Of a stretch of DNA of 12,642 bases, positions 6,256 through 12,642 are shown one piece after another. Source of the DNA: 62-47 sp049647485. Its GTDB lineage: Bacteria; Pseudomonadota; Alphaproteobacteria; Rhizobiales; Xanthobacteraceae. The translations under genes and the position numbers were made by a program. Within the stretch, counting starts at the first letter, position 1. Every line of letters begins with the position of its first letter. The notes beneath the pieces are model-generated. The model searched no databases, was not told where the DNA came from, and saw nothing but the letters and a program-made list of their open reading frames with translations. The stretch is from contig JBARXT010000297.1 in the NCBI GenBank assembly GCA_049647485.1, positions 1-12,642 on the forward strand, in the 5' to 3' direction.

Positions 6256-7839
6256 ATGATCACCGCTTCCATGGACCGCGATCGTCAAGCTACGTCGGGG
6301 GTTAGTCGCCGTAAGCTCTGCGGTTTAGTGCTGTTGATCGCGCTGATGACCGCGCTGCGGCTGATCTACGCCAGCGCCATCGATCTGCGCACGGACGAAG
6401 CCTACTACTGGACCTGGTCGAAAGAGAGCGTGCTGTCGTTCCTCGACCATCCGCCGCTGATCGCGTGGTTCATCCGCTTCGGTACGGCGATTCTGGGCGA
6501 TACCACGCTCGGCGTTCGTCTCGGCGGCATCGTCGCGATGCTCGTCACTCAACTTTTTCTCGCTGACATCGTGCGGCGGATCACGCGCGATTGGCGGGCC
6601 GTGGTGCTGGCAGTGCTGCTGCCGGAAGCCGCGGTCTATTACGGATTGTTGATGGCGAAAGTCGCGCCGGACACCGCGCTGATCATGTTCGCAGTGGCGA
6701 TGGTGTGGTCGCTGGTCCGCGTGGCGGAAACCGACGACGGCCGCTGGTGGCTGCTGGCCGGCGTGTTCGGCGGGCTGGCGTTGCTGTCGAAATTGACCGC
6801 GCTGATGCTGCTGCCTGCGGTCGCCGCGTTCGTCGTGGTGCCGGATTGGCGGCGGCGCTGGCTGCTCAGCCCTTATCCGTGGTTGGCCGTGCTGATCGCG
6901 GCTACGCTGTTCTCGCCGGTCCTGATCTGGAACGGCATGCACGATTGGGCGTCGTTCAAGTTCCAGTTCGTCCGCGCCACCGTCGCGCCGCCATTGTCGT
7001 GGGCGCGGTTCGGTGAATTTCTCGGCTTGCAGTTCAGCCTTGTCGGTCCGATCCTGTTCCCGGTGGTGCTGTCGGGTGTGGGATTCACGCTATGGCGCGG
7101 CTATCGGCGTCGCGATGGCGTCGCGATTCTCCTGTCGACTGCCGTGGCGCTACCGCTCTGTTATTTCCTGTGGCGCTCGATGACGTTGCGCATCGGAGAT
7201 ACCTGGCCGATGTTCATATGGCCGATCGGGTTCGCCGCGACCGCAATCAATGTCTGGTGGCTGCGCACACATAAGTCGCGATTGGCGAAATCGACTGCCG
7301 CGTGGGCCACAGCTGCTGTCGTGTCCGGAATCGCCATCGTGATGGCGACGTTCTTCTACTACGTGGTGAGCGACAAGCCGTGGCTGGGCCGGCTCGATCC
7401 CGGCGGCGCGGAAGCCGGTTACGAGCAGGTCGCTGCGCGTGCCGAGGCGGAGATGAAGGCGGTGGGCGCGACGTGGATCGCGACCACCGACTATCGCACC
7501 TACGCGATGCTGCGCTGGGAATTGAAGGATCGCGTCCCGGTGATCGAAATCAACGAGCGCGCGCGCTTCATCGGTTTCAAGGATCCCGGCATGGATCGCG
7601 TCCGTGGTCGCACAGGGGTGTATGTCGTGCGTCAGTCCGACGTCGACAATCCGCTGTGGGCTTTGACGTCGGCACAGCGCGAGCCGTTGGCGGAGGTGGT
7701 CCGAAGCTGGCGCGGTATTGCGATGGAAACCTACGCGTTCGGCAAGCTGAAGGGATGGACGCCGGACCTGTCGCCGCCGCCCGATACCCCGTTCTATCGC
7801 TGGCATCTGCTGGCGGATGAAGGCGTCAACGCTCGCTGA
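6256..7839 (+). CDS. GT39-type membrane glycosyltransferase (ArnT/PMT-like)
   Basis: This polytopic inner-membrane protein has the GT39/ArnT fold signature: a first membrane helix (about residues 21-40), then the periplasmic-loop motif DEAYYWTWS (D47, E48) and FLDHPPLIAWFIR (D64-L68). Such enzymes move sugars from polyprenyl-phosphate donors to lipids, glycans or proteins on the outer face of the membrane. Several further helices follow, including DWRAVVLAVLLPEAAVYYGLLMAKVAPD, a motif common to the family, and the last lies near residues 345-370. About 155 soluble residues make up the C-terminus, presumably periplasmic. The sugar and acceptor cannot be read from sequence. Starts are uncertain: GTG at 6235, ATG at 6256 (chosen, GGAACGG 7 bases upstream) or ATG at 6271. 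Its 3' end overlaps the convergent ycjF-like gene by 14 bases. It is divergent from the cyclase and apparently monocistronic. Confidence 0.88.
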   Translation: MITASMDRDRQATSGVSRRKLCGLVLLIALMTALRLIYASAIDLRTDEAYYWTWSKESVLSFLDHPPLIAWFIRFGTAILGDTTLGVRLGGIVAMLVTQLFLADIVRRITRDWRAVVLAVLLPEAAVYYGLLMAKVAPDTALIMFAVAMVWSLVRVAETDDGRWWLLAGVFGGLALLSKLTALMLLPAVAAFVVVPDWRRRWLLSPYPWLAVLIAATLFSPVLIWNGMHDWASFKFQFVRATVAPPLSWARFGEFLGLQFSLVGPILFPVVLSGVGFTLWRGYRRRDGVAILLSTAVALPLCYFLWRSMTLRIGDTWPMFIWPIGFAATAINVWWLRTHKSRLAKSTAAWATAAVVSGIAIVMATFFYYVVSDKPWLGRLDPGGAEAGYEQVAARAEAEMKAVGATWIATTDYRTYAMLRWELKDRVPVIEINERARFIGFKDPGMDRVRGRTGVYVVRQSDVDNPLWALTSAQREPLAEVVRSWRGIAMETYAFGKLKGWTPDLSPPPDTPFYRWHLLADEGVNAR

Positions 7840-8890
7840 TCCGCGCCGGTTCCGTCGTCGGCGCGCTGTCCTCGCGCTTCGATAGCAGATCCTTGGCAAG
7901 ATCGCTGAGCGCCGGTCGCGGCAGCGCGTTGAATGGCAGCGGTCGGGTCACGTCGATGGCGGCAAGCCCGAGCCGGGCGGTGAGCAGGCCGTTGAGAATG
8001 CCTTCGCCCAATCGCTGCGAGAGTTTCGCTGCCACGCCATGGCCCAGCATCTGCTGGATCAGGCTATCGCTTGCCGCCATCCCGCCGGTGATGGCGAGGT
8101 GCGAGATGGTATGGCGCATCAGGCGGATCATGCCCAGCGTGCCGGGCCGCCCGCCATAGAGCAAAGCCAGTTGCCGCACCAGCCGCAACGCGGCGGCGAG
8201 CACGAAGGCAACGTCGATCAGCGCGCGCGGGCTGATCGCGGTGACGATGGAAACGCGTTGCGCCGCCACCGACACCAGCCGCCGCGCCTCGCGGTCGAGC
8301 GGGGTCATCAGCTCGCGCTCGGCCAGTTTCAGCATGTCGGCGCCGTCGATGATGTCGTCGCGATGGTTCGCCAGCGTGGCGCGGGCGCGCGCCAGCGCCG
8401 GATTGCTGTGTGTCAGTTCGAGCAGGTCGTTGACGATGGCATCGGCTTCGGGGCGGCTGTCGTTGGCGATGGTCGCGGCCGCGCGCTCATGCAGCTTCTC
8501 GATGGTCGCAAGGCGTGCCAGACCGAACGCCTCGCGCGCGACGATGACGATCAGCGCCAGCAGCGCGGCGGCGGCGAGCGCCGCGCCGAACCAGCCGAGC
8601 CCTTCGCTGCGGACGAACAGATCCTCGATCAGGTTGCTGACGCCGAGTCCGGTGCCAAGCAGCAGCAATCCGCCCCCCGCGCTCCAGAAGATGGTTCCCC
8701 ACCAGGAGCGGCGTTTTGGCGGCAAAGGCATCTCGTCCAGCGCGACCGGCAACAGGGACGGGTCCGGGTCCGGTGTGATCTCGATCGCGCCGCGCGTGAA
8801 CAGGCTGCTGTCGCCATCGCCGTCCTTGACGACGACGCGCGGGTCATCGAGCCGGAACGCGGCCGGGCGGCGTTGTGGTTGTTCGTTCAT
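7826..8890 (-). CDS. ycjF: YcjF-like DUF697/TIGR01620 inner-membrane protein
   Basis: This 354-residue membrane protein of the YcjF (DUF697, TIGR01620) family has a function that is not established. The first 60 residues are hydrophilic and Pro/Asp-rich (RRPAAFRLDDPRVV is typical of the family's start). Two membrane helices lie at about 64-86 (WWGTIFWSAGGGLLLLGTGL) and 99-118. A helical soluble region with many Ala and Arg follows, and the C-terminal DUF697 part (~225-330) contains SPRALIDVAFVLAAALRLVRQLALLYGG and LMRHTISHLAITGG. It starts 13 bases after the ycjX stop, with its ribosome site inside the end of ycjX, so the two genes form one operon. In E. coli ycjX-ycjF belong to the phage-shock (Psp) regulon, but no psp gene is visible here. 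Its stop lies inside the 3' end of the convergent glycosyltransferase gene. Confidence 0.88.
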   Translation of the reverse strand: MNEQPQRRPAAFRLDDPRVVVKDGDGDSSLFTRGAIEITPDPDPSLLPVALDEMPLPPKRRSWWGTIFWSAGGGLLLLGTGLGVSNLIEDLFVRSEGLGWFGAALAAAALLALIVIVAREAFGLARLATIEKLHERAAATIANDSRPEADAIVNDLLELTHSNPALARARATLANHRDDIIDGADMLKLAERELMTPLDREARRLVSVAAQRVSIVTAISPRALIDVAFVLAAALRLVRQLALLYGGRPGTLGMIRLMRHTISHLAITGGMAASDSLIQQMLGHGVAAKLSQRLGEGILNGLLTARLGLAAIDVTRPLPFNALPRPALSDLAKDLLSKREDSAPTTEPARISER

Positions 8891-8903
8891 CGCAGAAACC
8901 CGC

Positions 8904-10373
8904 TCATTGCAGCCTGTCTCCGATCAGGAATTGGAGTGCGCGGTCGAGGCGGATATGGGGCAACGCCGGCGTTTCGCCAGTGGCATGTTGCAGGAGCGGC
9001 GGCCGAAAGCGAAGGAAACGATAGTCCGTCTCCTCTGGCGAAGTGGCGGTGAGGCCGCGAAATGACGGCTCGTCGGTGAACAGGTTGTCGAGATCGGTCG
9101 GCAAGTCGCCGGGAAAGGTGGCGACCTCGGTTTCGCCATCAAAAATTTCGCCGCCGGCGCGCTCGCCCGCAATCGGCGTGCCGAGGATCGAGGGCAGCCT
9201 GTCGCGGCCGCGCTGCACTTCGGCCTCGCGCGTAGCGCGTACCGCCGCCAGCGCCACCACGTCGATGGTCGCGCCCGCGAGTTGCGCGCGGCTGGCAGCG
9301 CGATCCAGCATTCGCCGCAGGATAGCCTCCAAGCGGTCATGACTGGTGCGATGCAGATGATCGGCCTTGGTGGCCGCGAACAGGATGCGATCGATACGCG
9401 GCCGGAACAGCGCGCTCCACAGCGTATCGCGGCCGACATTGAAGCAATCCAGAATGCCCGCTAGCGCGGCTTCGAGATCATGCAGCGCGGCGGGTCCGGC
9501 GTTGAACGCCGAAAGTGCATCCACCAGCACGATCTGGCGATCCAGCCGCGCGAAGTGATCGCGGAAGAATGGACGTACCACGATGGACTTGTAGGCCTCG
9601 TAGCGTCGTCGCATCATCGCCCACAGCGAACGATCCGGCGCGATGCCGTCCGCTGGCACGTCGAGCGGCGCGAAGGTGAGCGCCGGTGAGCCGGCCAAGC
9701 TGCCGGGCATCAGGAAGCGGCCGGGCGGTAACAGGCTCATTGCGAAGCGTTCGTCGCGACAGGCGCGCAGGTAGTCGGTGAATAGTTTCGCGGCGGTCAG
9801 CGTCGCCTGTTCGTCCTCGCGGCCGTCGGGATCGAGCGTCGCAAGATGCGCGTGCCACGCCGCTGCCAGCGCGGCGCGCGGGCCTTGCCGCGACAGCGCG
9901 AGGCTTTCCGCCGACCATTGCTCGTAGCTCTTGTCGAGCAGCGGCAGGTCCAGCAGCCACTCGCCGGGATAATCGACGATATCAATGGTCAGTTTTCGTT
10001 CCGCACCGTTGTGCCGCTGATAGGAGAGCGCGAGGCGCAACTCGCTGATGTCGGAGGTCGAAGCCGGCCAGCGCCGTTCGTCGATCAGGGTGTGGACGTG
10101 GCCCTCGTAGTTGAAGCGCGGCACGGCGTCGTCGGGCTGCGGTTCGAGTTCGGTGCGGGCGATGCGCCCGCCGGACAGCGGCTCGAATACCGGAAAGCGA
10201 CCGCCGCGCAGCAGGCCGTGGATCAGCGCGGTGATGAAGACCGTCTTGCCGGCGCGCGACAGGCCAGTGACTCCGAGCCGGATCGTCGGATTGAACAGAT
10301 TGCTGCCGTATTCCAGCAGCGCCTGTGCCGACAAGCGGGCTTCTTCGATGATGTCGGAAATACCGGAAGCCAT
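8904..10373 (-). CDS. ycjX: YcjX-family P-loop GTPase
   Basis: This is a P-loop NTPase of the YcjX family (489 residues from this start; E. coli YcjX is about 465). It has a Walker A motif GLSRAGKT (residues 37-44), a Walker B/G3-like DYPGEW (134-139), RQIVLVDAL (279-287), and a G4-like TKAD (335-338) expected to read guanine. The family is found with the YcjF membrane protein and is induced under envelope stress in E. coli; its precise job is unknown. I chose the ATG at 10373 because MASGISDIIEEARLSAQALLEY leads straight into Walker A, as in relatives. An in-frame ATG at 10541 would add 56 residues that look non-conserved (Pro-rich VTPPPP) and include a 15-base tandem repeat. The start is therefore less certain than the identity. 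The gene is divergent from the PAQR gene. Confidence 0.92.
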   Translation of the reverse strand: MASGISDIIEEARLSAQALLEYGSNLFNPTIRLGVTGLSRAGKTVFITALIHGLLRGGRFPVFEPLSGGRIARTELEPQPDDAVPRFNYEGHVHTLIDERRWPASTSDISELRLALSYQRHNGAERKLTIDIVDYPGEWLLDLPLLDKSYEQWSAESLALSRQGPRAALAAAWHAHLATLDPDGREDEQATLTAAKLFTDYLRACRDERFAMSLLPPGRFLMPGSLAGSPALTFAPLDVPADGIAPDRSLWAMMRRRYEAYKSIVVRPFFRDHFARLDRQIVLVDALSAFNAGPAALHDLEAALAGILDCFNVGRDTLWSALFRPRIDRILFAATKADHLHRTSHDRLEAILRRMLDRAASRAQLAGATIDVVALAAVRATREAEVQRGRDRLPSILGTPIAGERAGGEIFDGETEVATFPGDLPTDLDNLFTDEPSFRGLTATSPEETDYRFLRFRPPLLQHATGETPALPHIRLDRALQFLIGDRLQ

Positions 10374-10406
10374 AAAACCGGAAGCCTTAATATTAGAAGC
10401 CTTGCG
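10362..10406. repeat. Three tandem 15-base repeats around the ycjX start
   Basis: ACCGGAAGCCATAAA (10362-10376), ACCGGAAGCCTTAAT (10377-10391) and ATTAGAAGCCTTGCG (10392-10406) are three adjacent, degenerate copies. Read on the minus strand they encode KASNI-KASGF-MASGI in the ycjX frame, so the preferred start codon lies in the last unit. A short slippage-type duplication explains this; an effect on initiation is possible. Confidence 0.7.
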
Positions 10407-10621
10407 CGGATCGAACGATCCGATCGGAGGTGGCGGGGTTACTTCATAATCGTGGGCGTCGGTCCTTGCGAACATGGCGATTGCGCGGCCAAAATCAAGC
10501 ACTGGTTGTGGGTCCATGTTTCCGACCCATTTACCGGTCAAGCAGGCGTCATCGTTGGTTAAACTACGGCGGCTATGCTTGATGGCGTCAAAGGCATTGC
10601 AGCGTCACGTATGAGTTTCGG

Positions 10622-11317
10622 ATGACGGTCTTTCAGTTGAAGCAATTTGCCTCGCATTCCGCCGCTGCCGCCGTCGGGGCCGTGCGCTGGAACTACGATC
10701 GCGCCGAGATCATTGCCGACGGCATCGTGCATGGCCTCGGCGTCGGCTTCGGCCTGATCGCCGCAACCGCCTTGATCGTGCTGACCGGTGTATTCGCCTC
10801 GACGCCCCAAATCGTCTCGGTCTCAATCTACGCAGCAGGCCTGCTCACGATGCTCGGCTTCTCCGCGGCCTACAACATGTGGCCGGTGTCGCCGCGCAAG
10901 TGGTGGCTGCGCCGGTTCGACCACTCGGCGATCTACATGCTGATCGCCGCCACCTACACGCCGTTCATGATGCAGATCAACGACCGCCTGCTGGCGATCC
11001 TGTTGCTTGGCGGAGTGTGGGGCGTCGCCATTGTCGGCATCGCGCTCAAGCTGTTGCTGCCGGGCCGCTTCGACCGGCTGTCGATCTTTCTGTATCTGGC
11101 GATGGGCTGGAGCGGACTTGCGGCTTATGACGCGGTGTTCACGTCATTGCCGAAATTCACCCTCTGGTTCGTCGTCGCCGGCGGTGCGCTCTATACGCTC
11201 GGCGTGATCTTTCACACGTGGCGGCGATTGCGCTTCCAGAATGCGATCTGGCACGGCTTCGTCTTGCTTGGGGCGGCGTGTCATTATACGGCTGTGCTGG
11301 ACCTTGTCCTGACCTGA
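10622..11317 (+). CDS. PAQR/hemolysin III family membrane protein
   Basis: This 231-residue, seven-helix membrane protein belongs to the bacterial hemolysin III branch of the PAQR superfamily (adiponectin-receptor fold). The three family motifs are visible: EIIADGIVHGLGVGFGL (about residues 29-45, with D33 and H37), RRFDHSAIYMLIAATYTPF (97-115, with D100 and H101), and the C-terminal FHTWRRLRFQNAIWHGFVLLGAACHY (197-222, with H211 and H221). These Asp/His residues are candidates for the metal site seen in PAQR structures, which suggests hydrolase-like activity on a lipid or amide. The bacterial physiological role is not settled, and the 'hemolysin' name does not imply virulence. The start has only a weak ribosome site. 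The gene is 21 bases upstream of the dehydrogenase gene on the same strand, so they may be cotranscribed. It is divergent from ycjX. Confidence 0.92.
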   Translation: MTVFQLKQFASHSAAAAVGAVRWNYDRAEIIADGIVHGLGVGFGLIAATALIVLTGVFASTPQIVSVSIYAAGLLTMLGFSAAYNMWPVSPRKWWLRRFDHSAIYMLIAATYTPFMMQINDRLLAILLLGGVWGVAIVGIALKLLLPGRFDRLSIFLYLAMGWSGLAAYDAVFTSLPKFTLWFVVAGGALYTLGVIFHTWRRLRFQNAIWHGFVLLGAACHYTAVLDLVLT

Positions 11318-11338
11318 CCGTTGTAATGGAGCACCGCC

Positions 11339-12136
11339 ATGGATATCGCCGGTAAAGTCGTTGTCGTGACGGGAGGAGCCAATGGCATCGGCCAGGCCCT
11401 CTGCGAAACCTTTCACCGCGCTGGCGCCGCCAAGGTGGTGGTTGCCGATCTCGATCACGCCCGCGCGGAGGCCGTCGCCAAGGGCGTCGGCGGCGCGGCG
11501 TTCAGGTGCGACGTCGCGCAGGAGAAGGACATCCGCCACCTCATCGAGGAGACCGAGAAGCTGTACGGGCCGATCGGCCTGTTCTGCTCCAACGCCGGCA
11601 TCGGCGGCGGGTTCGATCCGATGGCGGAGAATGTCGCCGGCAGTTCGGACGAGCCGTGGGCGCGAAGCTGGGCGATCCATGTGATGGCGCATGTCTATGC
11701 AGCCCGGCATCTGGTGCCGCGCATGCGCGCGCGCGGCGAGGGCTATTTCCTCAACACCATCTCGGCGGCGGGATTGCTGTCGCAAGTCGGCAGCGCGGCG
11801 TATTCGACGACGAAACACGCAGCCGTCGGTTTCGCCGAAAGCCTCGCCATCGCGCACAAGGCGCATGGCATTCGCGTCTCGATCCTGTGTCCGCAGGGCG
11901 TCGATACAAATATGCTGCGCGGACTTCCGAAGGGACCGCAATCCGGCGACGGCAACTTGAGCGCCGAGCAGGTGGCGCAAGACGCGCTGAACGGTATCCA
12001 GCAGGAAACCTTCCTGATCCTGCCGCATCAGCAGGTGTTGGGCTACATGCGCAAGAAGACCGACAACTATGATCGCTGGATCGGCGGCATGGCGAAAATC
12101 CAGGCCAAGATGCGTGAGGATTTCGGCAAGGCGTGA
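11339..12136 (+). CDS. Short-chain dehydrogenase/reductase (SDR)
   Basis: This 265-residue classical SDR is a cytoplasmic NAD(P)-dependent oxidoreductase. The Rossmann nucleotide motif TGGANGIG (residues 11-18) and NAG (85-87) are intact. The acidic D37 and D39 after the second strand (VVVADLDH) favour NAD over NADP. The catalytic residues S142, Y155 and K159 (TISAAG...YSTTKHAA) are present. The helix-4 position that usually holds Asn is H114 in SWAIHVMAHVYAARH; I believe this is seen in a branch of SDRs annotated only as such. PQGVDTNMLRG is the typical substrate-loop start. GGAG lies 7 bases before the ATG, a good ribosome site. It begins 21 bases after the PAQR gene, so it is probably in one transcript with it. 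The substrate is unknown; steroids, alcohols, fatty-acid derivatives and retinoid-like compounds are all used by relatives. Confidence 0.94.
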   Translation: MDIAGKVVVVTGGANGIGQALCETFHRAGAAKVVVADLDHARAEAVAKGVGGAAFRCDVAQEKDIRHLIEETEKLYGPIGLFCSNAGIGGGFDPMAENVAGSSDEPWARSWAIHVMAHVYAARHLVPRMRARGEGYFLNTISAAGLLSQVGSAAYSTTKHAAVGFAESLAIAHKAHGIRVSILCPQGVDTNMLRGLPKGPQSGDGNLSAEQVAQDALNGIQQETFLILPHQQVLGYMRKKTDNYDRWIGGMAKIQAKMREDFGKA

Positions 12137-12204
12137 TAATTTCGGTTCTCACGTAACTTCGTCGCCAACAAGTCAGTGACTAACGCCGCACTGTTTCTCT
12201 ATTC

Positions 12205-12288
12205 GTCATGGCCGGGCTTGTCCCGGCCATCCGTGTTTTCTGGCGAAGGAGTAAAGGCGTGGAGGGCCGGGATAAATCCGGCCATGAC
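12205..12288. repeat. REP-like extragenic palindromic repeat
   Basis: An inverted pair spans 12205-12215 (GTCATGGCCGG) and 12278-12288 (CCGGCCATGAC). Each side also folds on itself: ATGGCCGGG (12208-12216) with CCCGGCCAT (12222-12230), and GGCCGG (12265-12270) with CCGGCC (12278-12283). This GTCATGGCCGGGCTTGTCCC type matches a repeat I associate with Bradyrhizobium-like genomes. It may fold as an mRNA 3' stabiliser or weak terminator between the convergent SDR and oxidoreductase genes. Copy number cannot be checked here. Confidence 0.68.
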
Positions 12289-12307
12289 AGTACCGTGTCG
12301 TGCTCGG

Positions 12308-12642
12308 CTATTTGCGCGAACGTTCCGCCGCCACTGGAGGATCGAACGCCTGGATCGGCGGCAGGTTGCCGGTGAAGCGCTCCACCTGCACCGTCGTCAA
12401 TTGCCCGCAGCAGCCTTGCGCGAGGCTTGAAGTGCCGACGTCGCGCGTCAGCACGTTCGGATTGCCGTGGACGCAAAGCGGCTTGTCCTCGCTCGGATCC
12501 TGCGGATCGTACCACGCGCCGGTGGGAAGCTGCACCACGCCTTCGCGCACCTGATCGCTCAGCCGGACCGCTGCCAAACAGGCACCGCGTTCGTTCGACA
12601 GCTTGATGATGTCGCCGTCCTCGATGCCGCGTGGCGCGGCAT
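12308..12642 (-). CDS. Molybdopterin oxidoreductase C-terminus (BisC/DMSO reductase family), partial
   Basis: Only the last 110 residues are in the window; the gene enters from the right edge. The visible part is the molybdopterin-dinucleotide-binding domain of the DMSO-reductase superfamily. It contains APRGIEDGDIIKLSNERGAC, then RLSDQVREGVVQLPTGAWYDP, then CVHGNPNVLTRDVGTSSLAQG, each a hallmark of BisC/TorA/DMSO-type S- or N-oxide reductases. The enzyme would carry the Mo-bis(guanine dinucleotide) cofactor and reduce biotin sulfoxide, methionine sulfoxide, TMAO or a similar substrate; which one cannot be decided without the N-terminal part, nor can the presence of a Tat signal. The stop is TAG at 12308-12310, 19 bases from the REP-like repeat. 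It is convergent with the SDR. Confidence 0.88.
   Translation of the reverse strand, partial: AAPRGIEDGDIIKLSNERGACLAAVRLSDQVREGVVQLPTGAWYDPQDPSEDKPLCVHGNPNVLTRDVGTSSLAQGCCGQLTTVQVERFTGNLPPIQAFDPPVAAERSRK

Noticed and set aside
8039..9065. 337- and 274-codon plus-strand frames opposite ycjF and the end of ycjX
   Set aside because: Both run antisense through two recognisable genes and their boundary, overlap each other, and look low-complexity (Arg/Gln-rich and Ser/Arg-rich respectively).
9846..10562. 238-codon plus-strand frame opposite ycjX
   Set aside because: It is a shadow of the GTPase gene; no family motif or ribosome site supports it.
11144..12028. 294-codon minus-strand frame opposite the SDR and the end of the PAQR gene
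   Set aside because: It spans the junction of two real plus-strand genes and has shadow-like composition.
12180..12515. 111-codon minus-strand frame through the REP-like repeat
   Set aside because: Peptides such as SWPDLSRPSTP arise from translating this palindromic repeat; the real minus-strand gene here is in another frame and ends at 12308.

Overview
The window looks like chromosomal DNA of an alphaproteobacterium, most likely of the Bradyrhizobium/Rhodopseudomonas/Afipia group (Nitrobacteraceae). The grounds are high GC, long antisense shadow frames, a rhizobial-type redox-sensing adenylate cyclase (CyaC-like), a YcjX/YcjF pair, and a 'TCATGGCCGGG...CCCGGCCAT' palindromic repeat of a kind I associate with that group. 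No rRNA, tRNA, transposase, integrase, phage gene or CRISPR array was seen, so this appears to be ordinary core or near-core chromosome.

Layout, left to right. (1) A 5'-truncated gene for an uncharacterised protein with one CxxCH c-type-heme motif, translationally coupled (ATGA) to a 51-residue tail-anchored membrane protein that ends in a strong hairpin. (2) A convergent class III (CaiB/BaiF) CoA-transferase gene. (3) After a 300-base divergent spacer, a small exported protein with a possible Cys-His-Asp peptidase-like triad. (4) A cold-shock protein gene on the minus strand with a near-textbook terminator and a long AT-richer leader. (5) A 584-residue membrane adenylate cyclase in which a histidine-rich (diheme-b type) six-helix anchor is followed by an adrenodoxin-like 2Fe-2S domain and a class III cyclase domain. 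(6) A divergent GT39-type membrane glycosyltransferase whose 3' end overlaps the convergent ycjF-like gene. (7) The minus-strand pair ycjX-ycjF (P-loop GTPase plus DUF697 membrane protein), 13 bases apart. (8) A divergent plus-strand pair: a PAQR/hemolysin III membrane protein, then a short-chain dehydrogenase 21 bases later. (9) A REP-like palindromic repeat. (10) The C-terminal end of a minus-strand molybdopterin oxidoreductase of the DMSO reductase/BisC family, running off the right edge.

The genes do not form one pathway. The pairs that look functionally linked are the CxxCH protein with its small membrane partner, ycjX with ycjF, and possibly the PAQR protein with the SDR. The most interesting biology is the cyclase, which should couple quinone-pool or redox state to cAMP and which lacks the usual substrate-selecting lysine. 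Next are the two uncharacterised proteins at the left: the heme-motif protein with its coupled partner, and the exported triad protein.
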